From PALSA-693 sp963729695 (lineage in GTDB: Bacteria; Actinomycetota; Acidimicrobiia; Acidimicrobiales; Palsa-688): a DNA stretch of 64,000 nucleotides. A program made the position numbers and the translations under genes. Below, in pieces: positions 7,968 through 16,021 of the stretch; position 1 is the stretch's first letter, and each line of letters starts with the position of its first letter. The notes beneath the pieces were generated by a model. That model was given only the letters and a program-made list of their open reading frames with translations. It was not told the origin of the DNA and made no database searches. The stretch spans positions 1 to 64,000 of the forward strand of contig CAVSOT010000005.1 of the NCBI GenBank assembly GCA_963729695.1, read 5' to 3'.

Positions 7968-9236
7968 ATGGCCCGAACGTTCGACGACATGCTGGTCTCA
8001 GGGATGGATATCGCGCCGGAACCAGTGGAGTGGCTGGCCGAGCCGCCGGCCCAGGTGCGAAAGTACTTGCTGATCTCGGTGGACGACCACGTTTGCGAAG
8101 CGGCCGATACCTTCGTCAGCCGGGTGCCCGCCACTCTCCGGGAGGCGGCTCCACGGGTGGTAAGCGACAGCGCCGGCCGTCAGGCCTGGCTGGTCGACGG
8201 ACAGCTCCGGCGATGGATCGGTGGCGACTCGATCGTCGGACGCCGCTTGCGCAACCAGCACGATCTCGAGCGCAGCCTGTGGTTCGAGGATATGCGAACC
8301 GGGACCTATGACATACATGCCCGTATCCGGGATATGGATGTCGATGGCGTTTATGCGTCGCTCTGCTTCCCATCCATGGTGTGGGGATTCTGTGGTCAGA
8401 GGATCTCAGCCCTCGAGGATCCAGAGCTGGCCCTGGCGTGCGTTCGAGCCTACAACGACTGGGTGTTCGAGGAATGGTTCAGCCCCTACCCGCAGCGGAT
8501 CATCCCGGCGTCCATCCCCTATCTACGCGATCCGGAGATCGCGTCGGCCGAGGTTCGCCGGAATGCGGCCCGTGGGTTCAAAGCCGTGAGTTTCTCCGAG
8601 AGCCCTGAGAAGCTCGGGCTACCGTCCATCTACACCCGCTACTGGGATCCATTCTTTCGCGCCTGCGAAGAAACCGATACCGTCCTGAATATTCATCTGG
8701 GGTCGGCCTCCGCCCGCCCGGTCCTCTCGGAGCACACACCCCAAGCGGCCATCGCCCTCATGTGGCCGGCTCAGACGATGGGTGCCACCGTGGATTGGGT
8801 GTACTCGAAAATCCCTATTCGCTTCCCCGGAATCAAACTGGTGATGTCGGAGGGTGGCATCGGCTGGGTTCCCATGTTACGCGAGCGCATGGATCGCTAT
8901 CACCGTCAGCGTGGTCAGGTTCAAGCCTGGCATGAGCCGCTCAGCCCGAGTGAGCTCCTTCTCACAAATTTTTGGTTCTGCTGCATAGAGGAGCCACTGA
9001 GCATGGAGAGCCGGCATCAGATCGGCGTCGATCGAATCATGTTGGAGGTCGACTACCCACACGCCGATACCAGCTGGCCGTACACCCAGATCGCAGTTGA
9101 CGCCATGCTTGGTGCGCTTCCCCCCGACGAGGCTCGGGCCATGAGCTATGAGAACGCGGCCCGCCTCTACCGGCATCCAGTGCCGTCGGAACCTCTGTGG
9201 TGCCGCAACCAGGTGGAGGCAGCGAGGAACGGATGA
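7968..9236 (+). CDS. Amidohydrolase-2 family metal-dependent hydrolase/decarboxylase
   Basis: A 422-residue ACMSD/gamma-resorcylate-decarboxylase-like amidohydrolase. The N-terminal metal motif is SVDDHVCE (D39, H41). A mid-barrel His occurs in NIHLGS, and the C-terminal motif DYPHADTSWP (D362, H365) supplies the last metal ligand. Family members use Zn or Mn in a TIM barrel to decarboxylate aromatic or alpha,beta-unsaturated acids, or hydrolyse them. The start codon is preceded by AGGAGGG. It is one of five such genes in the window, each beside an SDR, SnoaL, EthD or binding-protein gene or relic. Confidence 0.92.
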   Translation: MARTFDDMLVSGMDIAPEPVEWLAEPPAQVRKYLLISVDDHVCEAADTFVSRVPATLREAAPRVVSDSAGRQAWLVDGQLRRWIGGDSIVGRRLRNQHDLERSLWFEDMRTGTYDIHARIRDMDVDGVYASLCFPSMVWGFCGQRISALEDPELALACVRAYNDWVFEEWFSPYPQRIIPASIPYLRDPEIASAEVRRNAARGFKAVSFSESPEKLGLPSIYTRYWDPFFRACEETDTVLNIHLGSASARPVLSEHTPQAAIALMWPAQTMGATVDWVYSKIPIRFPGIKLVMSEGGIGWVPMLRERMDRYHRQRGQVQAWHEPLSPSELLLTNFWFCCIEEPLSMESRHQIGVDRIMLEVDYPHADTSWPYTQIAVDAMLGALPPDEARAMSYENAARLYRHPVPSEPLWCRNQVEAARNG

Positions 9237-9402
9237 CACAGGGGCTGTACCCGATCAGTAGGCGGATCGGCGAGGCCGAACTCCATGCGGAGCCTCAGCA
9301 GAGGGTCATGGGCGGGAACGCGGCGACGCTGTACCGCGTCTGATCCCTCGAGTCTTGGCGACAACCGGCACCGCGGGACGGCCAACTGGAGGTGCGGGTA
9401 TC

Positions 9403-9792
9403 ATGATCCCGATCATGAAACCGCCCGTTCGGCATCGGCTCCGGCTGCATCACGTCAACATAACCGTGGGCCCGAACGACCTCGTGCCCGAAATAGAGTT
9501 TCTCCAAGCCACCGTTGGCCTCCGATATCTCGCGCCCGGCAGGGACGCGCCGGAAGGGTCGCATTGGTTCGAGGGTGCCGGGCCGCAGATCCACGTCAGT
9601 GTCGACCCCGAGCACCTTGCTTCGAAGCGTGCCCATATCGCAGTCGACGTCGATCCGTCCCATGTCTATGCGGTTGAGCTGGCGTTGGTCGACCGCGGCG
9701 CATACGTCCTAGTTCTCGATGAGGCGACGGGTCGCCGGCTCTTCTGCAAGGACCCCGGGGATAATCTCTGGGAGCTTCGCGGCTGTAGGTGA
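9403..9792 (+). CDS. VOC (glyoxalase/bleomycin-resistance/dioxygenase fold) family protein
   Basis: A 129-residue single vicinal-oxygen-chelate module. The opening LHHVNITVGP provides the first-strand His, and KDPGDNLWELRG gives the C-terminal Glu-bearing strand. VOC enzymes bind a divalent metal and catalyse isomerisation, epimerisation, extradiol cleavage or thiol transfer. The ATG at 9403 follows GGAGG with a 10-bp gap; an earlier in-frame start at 9355 lacks one. It lies downstream of the amidohydrolase and upstream of an SDR, in the same direction. The exact reaction is unknown. Confidence 0.85.
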   Translation: MIPIMKPPVRHRLRLHHVNITVGPNDLVPEIEFLQATVGLRYLAPGRDAPEGSHWFEGAGPQIHVSVDPEHLASKRAHIAVDVDPSHVYAVELALVDRGAYVLVLDEATGRRLFCKDPGDNLWELRGCR

Positions 9793-9898
9793 TCTTTGGC
9801 AACCGGACGGTCCGACGACCAGAGAGCTCCCGGCTCCTATGATTGACGCCCGGCGAGGGCTGTGACAGAGTTGTGAGCAATGGCTGAAGGGGACCACA

Positions 9899-10663
9899 TT
9901 GGCTGAGCTGGACGGCCGCGTGGCCCTGGTGACGGGGGCTGGTCGTGGGATAGGGCTGGAATACTCTCGCCGGCTGAGTAGGGACGGTGCGACCGTGGCG
10001 GTTGCGGATATCGACGAGGAATCTGCCGCGGCTGTCGCGAGCGATATCCGGAAAGCAGGGTGGTTGGCGTCGCACTTGGCGTTCGACATCTCCGACGCCG
10101 AGGCGTGCGTTCAAAGCGTGGCCGGAGTGGTAGCCAAGTACGGACAGATTGACGTCCTGGTCAACAATGCGGGGCTCTTTGCAGGAGGCGGGTTCGGTCT
10201 CGCTGACCAGATAACGCTTCCGGACTGGCAGCGGATGATCGACGTCAACATCAGCGGCACGTTTTTTATGTGCCGAGCCGCGATACCGCACATGAAACGC
10301 CAAGGCTGGGGTCGAATTATCAATCAGGGCTCCGTCTCCGCGTATACGGCTAACCCGGGCGCTCTCCATTACTCCCTGTCGAAGGCCGCGATATCCACGA
10401 TGACCAAGACGCTGGCCAGGGAACTCGGCCGTTTCGGCATCACGGTGAATGCTATCGCGCCCGGTGTTATCGATACAGCGGCCACCGCTTCGGTCTTCGG
10501 GTCTAGCGATGCTGCCGAAAAGGCGGGCGCGCTGACCGCGGTCGGGCGAATCGGGCACCCTGAGGATCTGTCACCTGTGGTGGCATTTCTCTGCTCTGCT
10601 GAGGCCGCATACATTACCGGACAAACGATCGTGGTGGACGGGGGTACGATCATGTCCGGTTAG
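9899..10663 (+). CDS. SDR family oxidoreductase (3-oxoacyl-ACP-reductase-like)
   Basis: A 254-residue classical SDR with a TGAGRGIG cofactor loop (about residues 13-20), NNAG (about 88-91), a catalytic Ser in NQGSVS and YSLSK as the active-site Tyr/Lys. IVVDGG closes the fold. The TTG start at 9899 is favoured by AAGGGGA just upstream; an ATG at 9880 in another frame stops after eight codons. It belongs to the LysR-linked cluster and precedes an aldo/keto reductase by about 50 bp. Confidence 0.9.
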   Translation: MAELDGRVALVTGAGRGIGLEYSRRLSRDGATVAVADIDEESAAAVASDIRKAGWLASHLAFDISDAEACVQSVAGVVAKYGQIDVLVNNAGLFAGGGFGLADQITLPDWQRMIDVNISGTFFMCRAAIPHMKRQGWGRIINQGSVSAYTANPGALHYSLSKAAISTMTKTLARELGRFGITVNAIAPGVIDTAATASVFGSSDAAEKAGALTAVGRIGHPEDLSPVVAFLCSAEAAYITGQTIVVDGGTIMSG

Positions 10664-10713
10664 CTGATCGTTGCCCGGTCCGCGCCATGGCGAATCTCAT
10701 ATTCGGAGGAAGA

Positions 10714-11706
10714 GTGAAAACTCGCAAGATCGGATCCCTAACTGTCTCTGCCGTGGGGCTCGGAGCCAATAATTTTGACACCAATTTTTTCGGGAACCGT
10801 TGTGATCAGGACCAGGCGATTCGTATAATCTACGCGGCACTGGATGCTGGCATCAACTTCATCGACACGGCTGAGGAGTACAGCATTATCGGCGTGCACG
10901 GCTCCGGCCGGTCGGAGCAGATCATTGGGATCGCGCTCGGGTCACGACGTGAGGAAATGGTCATCGGCACCAAGTTCCTACCCTACAATCCCAACTTCCC
11001 CGATCAACGCGGCGCAGAGCGAATTATCCAGGCCGTGGAGGATAGTCTTGAGCGGCTGGGCGTAGATCATATTGATCTCTTACAACAGCACCAGCCCGAT
11101 CCTCACACTCCGATGGAGGAGATCCTCGAGGCTCTTGATCGGCTGCAGCAAGATGGCAAGGTGCGCGAGATCGGGTGCTCCAATTTCTCGGGCATGATGA
11201 TCGACGAGGCCCAGACCGTTAGTAGCCAGAGCGGCTACGCTCGCTTTGTCAGCTCCCAGAGCCGGTACAACCTTCTTGAGCAGCCCGGTCAGGACGGCGT
11301 CATCGATGCCTGCGCGCGACATGGCATGGTTCTACTTCCGTATTACCCGCTCGCCAGCGGTGTGTTAACCGGCAAGTATCTGCAGGGTCAGGCCGTTCCG
11401 ACCGAGTATCGGCTAGCCGCCGAGACGCCTACAGGGAAGCGGGAAAGGAACTCGCTTCTGTCAGAGGAGCGACGGGGGATAGTCGCCGCGCTCGACTCGT
11501 TCGCACGGGAGCGTGGACACACGCTCCTCGAGCTCGCTATTTCGTGGCTGACCTCTCAACCCGTCGTCGCATCTGTCATCGCCGGAGCTACCCGACCCGA
11601 GCAGATCGTCGCCAACGCGGCAGCCGCGAACTGGGAGCTATCGGCCGACGACTTTGCAGCGGTCGCGGCCATCACCGGTCCGACCAGCAGCAGGACTGTC
11701 AGATGA
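10714..11706 (+). CDS. Aldo/keto reductase
   Basis: A 330-residue AKR with the opening IGSLTVSAVGLGAN, the catalytic Asp/Tyr region FIDTAEEYS, GTKF as the Lys motif, and DLLQQHQPD, the strand with the His-equivalent position. A C-terminal AGATRPEQI motif binds NADPH. GTG at 10714 is chosen because GGAGG lies just upstream; ATG at 10687 would add nine residues and lacks a clear ribosome site. It is the last gene of the LysR-divergent cluster and probably reduces an aldehyde or ketone produced in it. Confidence 0.88.
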   Translation: MKTRKIGSLTVSAVGLGANNFDTNFFGNRCDQDQAIRIIYAALDAGINFIDTAEEYSIIGVHGSGRSEQIIGIALGSRREEMVIGTKFLPYNPNFPDQRGAERIIQAVEDSLERLGVDHIDLLQQHQPDPHTPMEEILEALDRLQQDGKVREIGCSNFSGMMIDEAQTVSSQSGYARFVSSQSRYNLLEQPGQDGVIDACARHGMVLLPYYPLASGVLTGKYLQGQAVPTEYRLAAETPTGKRERNSLLSEERRGIVAALDSFARERGHTLLELAISWLTSQPVVASVIAGATRPEQIVANAAAANWELSADDFAAVAAITGPTSSRTVR

Positions 11707-11773
11707 GGAGCGCGACGGACATGTCACCTGGTCCTGCTCGAGCAGATCGGCCAGTACGCCACCTGTAGCAGGG

Positions 11774-12089
11774 CTATCCATTCATGAACTCTAGGAGATG
11801 GGGAGCCAGTTTCGGCCAGTTGGCGAACCGGAGGTTCTCACCCGTGGCCCTGGTTTGGCGCGACTGCTCGTTCCACTCGTCGGGGTTGAACGGTGGGTCC
11901 ACCATTTGGGAATGCGGGATGAGTTCGTGCACTCAGTCGGTCGCCCTTGGCGTCCATGCTGTAACGCCCGCCCGGCGTGAGCGCCACGGCATCGCCCTCG
12001 CCGTGCAGTTCGTAGGCGATTTTGAGTCCGTTGATGGTTGCGGTAGGCAGGTGTCGCTCCTCAGCTGTTCTTCCGGTCAAAAGATGCAT
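11774..12089 (-). pseudogene. Alpha/beta-hydrolase relic with internal deletion
   Basis: The minus strand begins with a typical hydrolase N-terminus (TATINGLKIAYELHGEG... ALTPGGRYSMDAKG, 12050-11960). It then jumps in another frame to a hydrolase C-terminus (IPHSQMVDPPFNPDEWNEQ... WPKLAPHLLEFMNG, stop at 11774). The nucleophile elbow and the whole core, about 170-200 residues of a normal 270-290-residue protein, are missing. The gene is dead and shows a large internal deletion plus a frame change. Confidence 0.7.
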
Positions 12090-12268
12090 GCCTTCTCATC
12101 ATCGTTCCCTTGCGCCTCTTCTGAGCCTGCTCGCAGGGTAAGGACCGGGTCTGCTTGGCCGAGGACGCCACCCATATTGTTCCAGACGCGAGACATGCCG
12201 GCGCCTCACCGATTGATGGCCGAGCACTATGTTGAAGGTCCGTAACTTGCCCCGTCTATGGAGGAAGC

Positions 12269-12526
12269 ATGACCGGTGGAGATAGCAAGAGACAAGCGTT
12301 TCGCCACACGAATCTCTTCGATTTGCCCTTGACACCCGGTGGCAGTCACGGCGGCAAAGGTACCCACTTGTGGGCGAGCGTCGCATCTCCGGAGCAGGTT
12401 GAGGGAGCACTTCACTTCATCATGTATGGGCACAGCCACGAACCCCTCGGAGCGCCGAGGGAGGTGGAAGAGTCAGCCAAACGACAGGATGGGCAGGAGG
12501 ATACGATGCTGGGGGAGGACCGATGA
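12269..12526 (+). CDS. Small hypothetical protein upstream of an SDR
   Basis: An 85-residue ORF with GGAGGAAGC directly before its ATG and a 4-base ATGA overlap with the following SDR start, which together argue for real translation. The sequence (RQAFRHTNLFDLPLTPGGSHGG) looks like the first strands of a cupin-type protein but is too short for a full cupin barrel, so it may be a truncated remnant that still couples translation to the SDR. The family is not recognised with confidence. Confidence 0.45.
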   Translation: MTGGDSKRQAFRHTNLFDLPLTPGGSHGGKGTHLWASVASPEQVEGALHFIMYGHSHEPLGAPREVEESAKRQDGQEDTMLGEDR

Positions 12527-13300
12527 GTCGAGTTGCAATCGTGACCGGGAGCGGGCGAGGCCTCGGGAAAGGATATGCCCGCGCCTTGGCGGAGCAGGGA
12601 CACCGTGTGGTGATCGCTGATATTCAGGAAGAGAGCGCCAAGCGGACGGCGGATGAGATCGTCGCGGCCGGGGGGACGGCCATCGCTCTGCGCGTCGATG
12701 TCGCCGACCCCGAAAGCGTTGGGAACATGGTCGAGGCGACCACGGCGCAGTTCGGGACGGTTGACATCCTCGTCAACAATGCCGCCTTGTTCGGGGCCGA
12801 TATCGAGTTCTATCCCGTGACCTGGGACGCCCTCGAGGGGTCCATGGAGCAGTACCACCGGGCCATGTCGGTCAACGTCGACAGCATCGTGTACTGCAGC
12901 CGGGCCGTGGCCCCAATCATGAAAGCGAAGGGCTGGGGCCGAATCGTCAACCAGTCGTCGGTCGGTGTCTATTATGACATCGGGAACTTGTACTCCCTGA
13001 CCAAACTGGCCGTCATCGGCATCACCCGCATGTACGCCGCGAGCGCTTGCCGATTCGGGAGTCACCGTGAACGCGATCGCTCCGGGGATGATGTTCACGG
13101 AGGCGCATCTCAGCCGCTTCCCCGATGAAGAGAGTGCTCGGAGCTATGCGGCGGGCTTCGCCGAGCAAAATATTCCTATGGGCCGGGTGGGCACGCCAGA
13201 GGATCTGGCCGGGGCGTTGTTGTTTCTCGTCTCGGACGCGGCCTCTTATGTGACGGCCCATACCCTGACGGTGGACGGGGGCTGGACGAGCCACATCTGA
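12523..13300 (+). pseudogene. SDR family oxidoreductase, frameshifted
   Basis: The first frame (12523 to about 13041) encodes a classical SDR N-terminus: TGSGRGLG cofactor loop, NNAA and YSLTK active site. After MYAA the frame is lost. The expected continuation RALADSGVTVNAIAPG and then GRVGTPEDLAGALLFLVSD...LTVDGGW runs in the +1 frame to a stop at 13300. One missing base around 13038-13045 explains this. Both halves are otherwise well conserved, so the lesion is recent or a sequencing/assembly error. It is translationally coupled to the small ORF upstream and precedes a P450. Confidence 0.85.
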
Positions 13301-13357
13301 TTCTCCGAGAGGAGCGCTTGCCACGCCGTCTGGGCAGCTGCCTCCGCGAGAGCGAGA

Positions 13358-13374
13358 GGGGGTCCCGGACCCCC
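13358..13374 (+). terminator. GC hairpin after the SDR
   Basis: GGGGGTC-CCG-GACCCCC is a perfect 7-bp stem with a 3-base loop, about 58 bp after the SDR stop and 96 bp before the P450 start. There is no T-tract, so it may be a weak terminator or only a folded spacer. Confidence 0.35.
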
Positions 13375-13469
13375 GGGCAGACGACGCGCTGTTATGCTGG
13401 GTATCCGGTGCATGACCGAGGCGGCTGTCTGGGCTTGAACTGCCAGGTCCCAAGAAGGAGCAGGCGACG

Positions 13470-14666
13470 GTGAGTGACGGGGTGCGGTTCGATCATTTCG
13501 GATCAGAGATGGCGGGTCCCCGTTTTTGGGACGAGGTTCGTTGGCTTCAGAGTCTTGGCCCGATCAGTTACGTGGAGAACTATGGGGGCTATTGGTTGGC
13601 GACCTCGTATGAGGTAGTGCTCGAGATCGCCCAGGATTGGCGCCGGTTCTCCTCAGCGCAGGGCATCTCGATCAATCGCCCGGGCCAAGAGGTGATGCCG
13701 TATATCATGCCGATCGAGATCGATCCGCCCCGGCAGCGAGTGTATCGGCAGGAAGTGAACCCGCATCTGACGATCAAGGCCTTGACCGCTTTGGAGGACG
13801 GGATTCGACAGGTAACTGACGCAGCCATTGATGGGTTCGTCTCGAGAGGCTCGTGCAATATCGTCACGGAGTTCTCTCGTAAGCTGCCGGGCATAGTGCT
13901 GTTTCGCCTGCTGTTTGGGTGCAGCGATGAGGACTTGCGAGCCGTCGAACCGTGGTCCCGGATGGTCAGCTTCTCCTCGGACCCGGCCGAGGTCGCGGAG
14001 GCTTCTGGTGAGATGCGAGCGTGGGCCGGGCGGATGCTGTCGGATCGTCAGGGCGGGGCCGAAGCTGACGACATCGTGGCGACGGTCTTGCGGCTCGGTC
14101 GGGATGGGATGGAGATGGCCGACCACGAGTATCTGACGTCGCTGCAGATATTGATTCAAGGTGGCATCGGTACTGCGGCGAATGCCACGGGTACCGTGGT
14201 CCGGGTCCTCGCCGAGGACCCTGAGTTGCAGAACCGGGTGCGTACCGATCGCTCGGTGATTCCCGTCCTGGTTGAAGAATGCTTGCGTCTGGAAGCGCCG
14301 ACTGTGCTGCTCTTTCGGACGGCGATCTGCGACATCGAGGTCGCAGGACGCCCCATCCAGGCCGGCGACAAGATCGGTCTGTTCCTCGCCGCCGCCAACC
14401 GGGACCCGGCTGTGTTCGACCGGCCCGACGAGCTTGTCCTGGACCGACCCCACATTCGGCATCTGTCGTTCGGAGCGGGAACCCATCGTTGCATCGGATC
14501 AAACTTGGCCCGCTTGCAGATCCGGATCTACATCGAGCAGTTGATCTCCAGGTTGGGTCCATTTGGCATTCCGAGTGGGGCTGAGCTCAAGTACGCCAGC
14601 GGGCAGACTCGCGGGCTGGTATCGATGCCGTTGCAGTTCGAGGCACCTATAGGCGCTCCTGTCTAG
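13470..14666 (+). CDS. Cytochrome P450
   Basis: A 398-residue bacterial class I P450. Key elements are a degenerate I-helix (IQGGIGTAANAT, with GTA in place of the usual DT pair), the ExxR pair in EECLR, and heme-binding FGAGTHRCIG with thiolate Cys341. It needs a ferredoxin and reductase, neither of which is encoded here. The GTG start has AAGGAG nine bases upstream. The unusual I-helix may affect proton delivery and could mark a substrate-assisted enzyme; this needs alignment. Hydroxylation of a hydrophobic substrate linked with the SDR upstream is inferred. Confidence 0.93.
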   Translation: MSDGVRFDHFGSEMAGPRFWDEVRWLQSLGPISYVENYGGYWLATSYEVVLEIAQDWRRFSSAQGISINRPGQEVMPYIMPIEIDPPRQRVYRQEVNPHLTIKALTALEDGIRQVTDAAIDGFVSRGSCNIVTEFSRKLPGIVLFRLLFGCSDEDLRAVEPWSRMVSFSSDPAEVAEASGEMRAWAGRMLSDRQGGAEADDIVATVLRLGRDGMEMADHEYLTSLQILIQGGIGTAANATGTVVRVLAEDPELQNRVRTDRSVIPVLVEECLRLEAPTVLLFRTAICDIEVAGRPIQAGDKIGLFLAAANRDPAVFDRPDELVLDRPHIRHLSFGAGTHRCIGSNLARLQIRIYIEQLISRLGPFGIPSGAELKYASGQTRGLVSMPLQFEAPIGAPV

Positions 14667-15114
14667 GTGAAGGTCCCGACAGTAGAACGCGCGATCGATG
14701 TCGTAGCGGCGACTATGGCGAGGTTACCGGGTCTCCTGCCGTAGTACAGGATGACTGCAGGCTTCTCTAGGGGCTATTCCACCTGGACGTCCGAGACCGT
14801 CGGGAGTTGTGTTACTTGCCAGATCCATCGGCTCAGGACCACCGTGGCCGTCCCCAGCATCGTACGAAACATGAAAGTTCTCCTTGCATTGGGTACGGTG
14901 ACCTGCCCCAAGGCGGCTGGCGTGACTGCCACCAGGAATTGAAGGAGGCCCGTGACGTCACGGAACGTGGAAACCTGTCTCAAGCTGAAACAGGCGGCTG
15001 AGACGGGTAGCGATCTGACCAGTAAGAAGGCCAGAAAAACGCTCGAAGAGAGTTGATACTTTTCAGCCTACGTTCGGACACCTCGTGGGCACTGCCGAGC
15101 TCGCAGTGGGGAGG
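14667..15114. other. Intergenic region between P450 and TetR genes
   Basis: About 450 bases without a supportable gene. It contains a perfect 12-bp palindrome CGTGACGTCACG (14951-14962) and an imperfect 10-bp inverted repeat (14973-14982 with 14999-15008). A minus-strand ATG at 14872 with an AAGGAG site opens a 32-codon frame starting FRTMLG that is not a recognisable full protein. Confidence 0.5.
14951..14962. promoter_or_regulatory. CGTGACGTCACG palindrome
   Basis: This perfect 12-bp palindrome lies in the gap downstream of the P450 and the TetR gene ends. It has the form of a dimer operator, but it sits far from any confirmed gene start, so its role is unclear. Confidence 0.3.
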
Positions 15115-15738
15115 CTAGGCGTTCTTTCCGGTCGGCGCGGCTTCTTCGGGATCGGTAATATCAGCGAGCCGGACCGTCTCGGCCAGCCTGGCTGTCACGG
15201 CCAGCAGCCTGAGGAAGTAGTGCTCGTCGATTCCTTGGAAGGGCCTGTCCTGCATGGTAGAGAAGAGATGATAGCCACCCAAGGTCGCCCATATTAGTGC
15301 ATCGACGGCCCGATCCTCACTCGTGGCCGGCGTATCCGGCGGTTGTATCGCGGCGCGGATCGCCTCTCGTAGGTCCGGACGCCGGTCGCCGTGGTCCAGC
15401 ATTAGGGCAAAGAACCGGTCAAAGCGCCCCATGTCCTTCAGGAGTTGCTGATAGATCCTGACCGATCGTTCGATGGGGTCGTCCACTTCCTGTACGGCCC
15501 GATTTGCTTCGGCTCGTATGACACGAATAACGCTCACTTCTTGCTCGACTATGGCCTGCAACAGGGCTTCCTTTGATGCAAAGTGGCGGTGAATGCTTCC
15601 GGTGCCTATGGCCAGGCCGACTCGACGCTCAACTTCTGACAGGGTGAATCCGGCATAGCCTTCTTCGGCCAGTAGATCACGTGCTGCGTTGAGGATACGT
15701 TCACGCGTCTTGCCGCGCCCATTTGGGGTCGTAGCCAT
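15115..15738 (-). CDS. TetR/AcrR-family transcriptional regulator
   Basis: A 207-residue TetR-type repressor. The N-terminal helix-turn-helix (about residues 11-57) reads RERILNAARDLLAEEGYAGFTLSEVERRVG...GSIHRHFASKEALL, with HRHF as the family YxHF motif. The C-terminal ligand domain is variable. It is divergent from the amidohydrolase-SDR-SDR-EthD-amidohydrolase run, with the intervening 283 bp holding a binding-protein relic. It is the natural candidate to control that operon in response to a substrate or CoA-thioester. Confidence 0.93.
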   Translation of the reverse strand: MATTPNGRGKTRERILNAARDLLAEEGYAGFTLSEVERRVGLAIGTGSIHRHFASKEALLQAIVEQEVSVIRVIRAEANRAVQEVDDPIERSVRIYQQLLKDMGRFDRFFALMLDHGDRRPDLREAIRAAIQPPDTPATSEDRAVDALIWATLGGYHLFSTMQDRPFQGIDEHYFLRLLAVTARLAETVRLADITDPEEAAPTGKNA

Positions 15739-15837
15739 GACGGCATCCTAGGCGGCCGCCGTCGGAGACCGTCCGATGGCAGGGGGCGCCTGTGAGGGCG
15801 ACAGTATGCAAGGAGTACTTGCGGTGTGCCAGGAGTC

Positions 15838-15951
15838 GTGTCTAAGGTGGACTACCACGTCGACTGCTGGTACACGGAACAGATCAAGAACGCAGTGCCC
15901 AGCCTCGCCAACAATGGTCAGACGACCTTCGAGAGCGGCTCATCCTCGTAG
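15838..15951 (+). pseudogene. C-terminal relic of a substrate-binding protein
   Basis: Thirty-seven codons and a stop encode a segment with VDCWYT and NNGQTTFESGSSS, colinear with the last 37 residues of the intact binding protein (IDCWFT...NNGQTTCESSSS). The remainder of the gene is absent. It sits in the TetR/amidohydrolase gap, in a frame different from the amidohydrolase that follows. It is a decay product of a second binding-protein gene that once preceded the amidohydrolase. Confidence 0.75.
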
Positions 15952-16021
15952 GTGCCAGAGAGGAAGGCCTGCATGCCACGCTGTAGTTGCCAGCCCAACC
16001 GTACAAGTCCGAGGGAATAAC

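Noticed and set aside
9596..10558. 320-codon minus-strand open frame
   Set aside because: It is antisense to the VOC and SDR genes; composition is Arg/Pro-rich and motif-free.
12412..13098. 228-codon minus-strand open frame
   Set aside because: It is antisense to the SDR at 12523 and arises from its codon bias.
14774..14872. Minus-strand ATG with AAGGAG and FRTMLG, recalling the PanD start
   Set aside because: Likeness ends after about seven residues; no KIHRATVT or active-site GS follows in any frame that I could follow convincingly.
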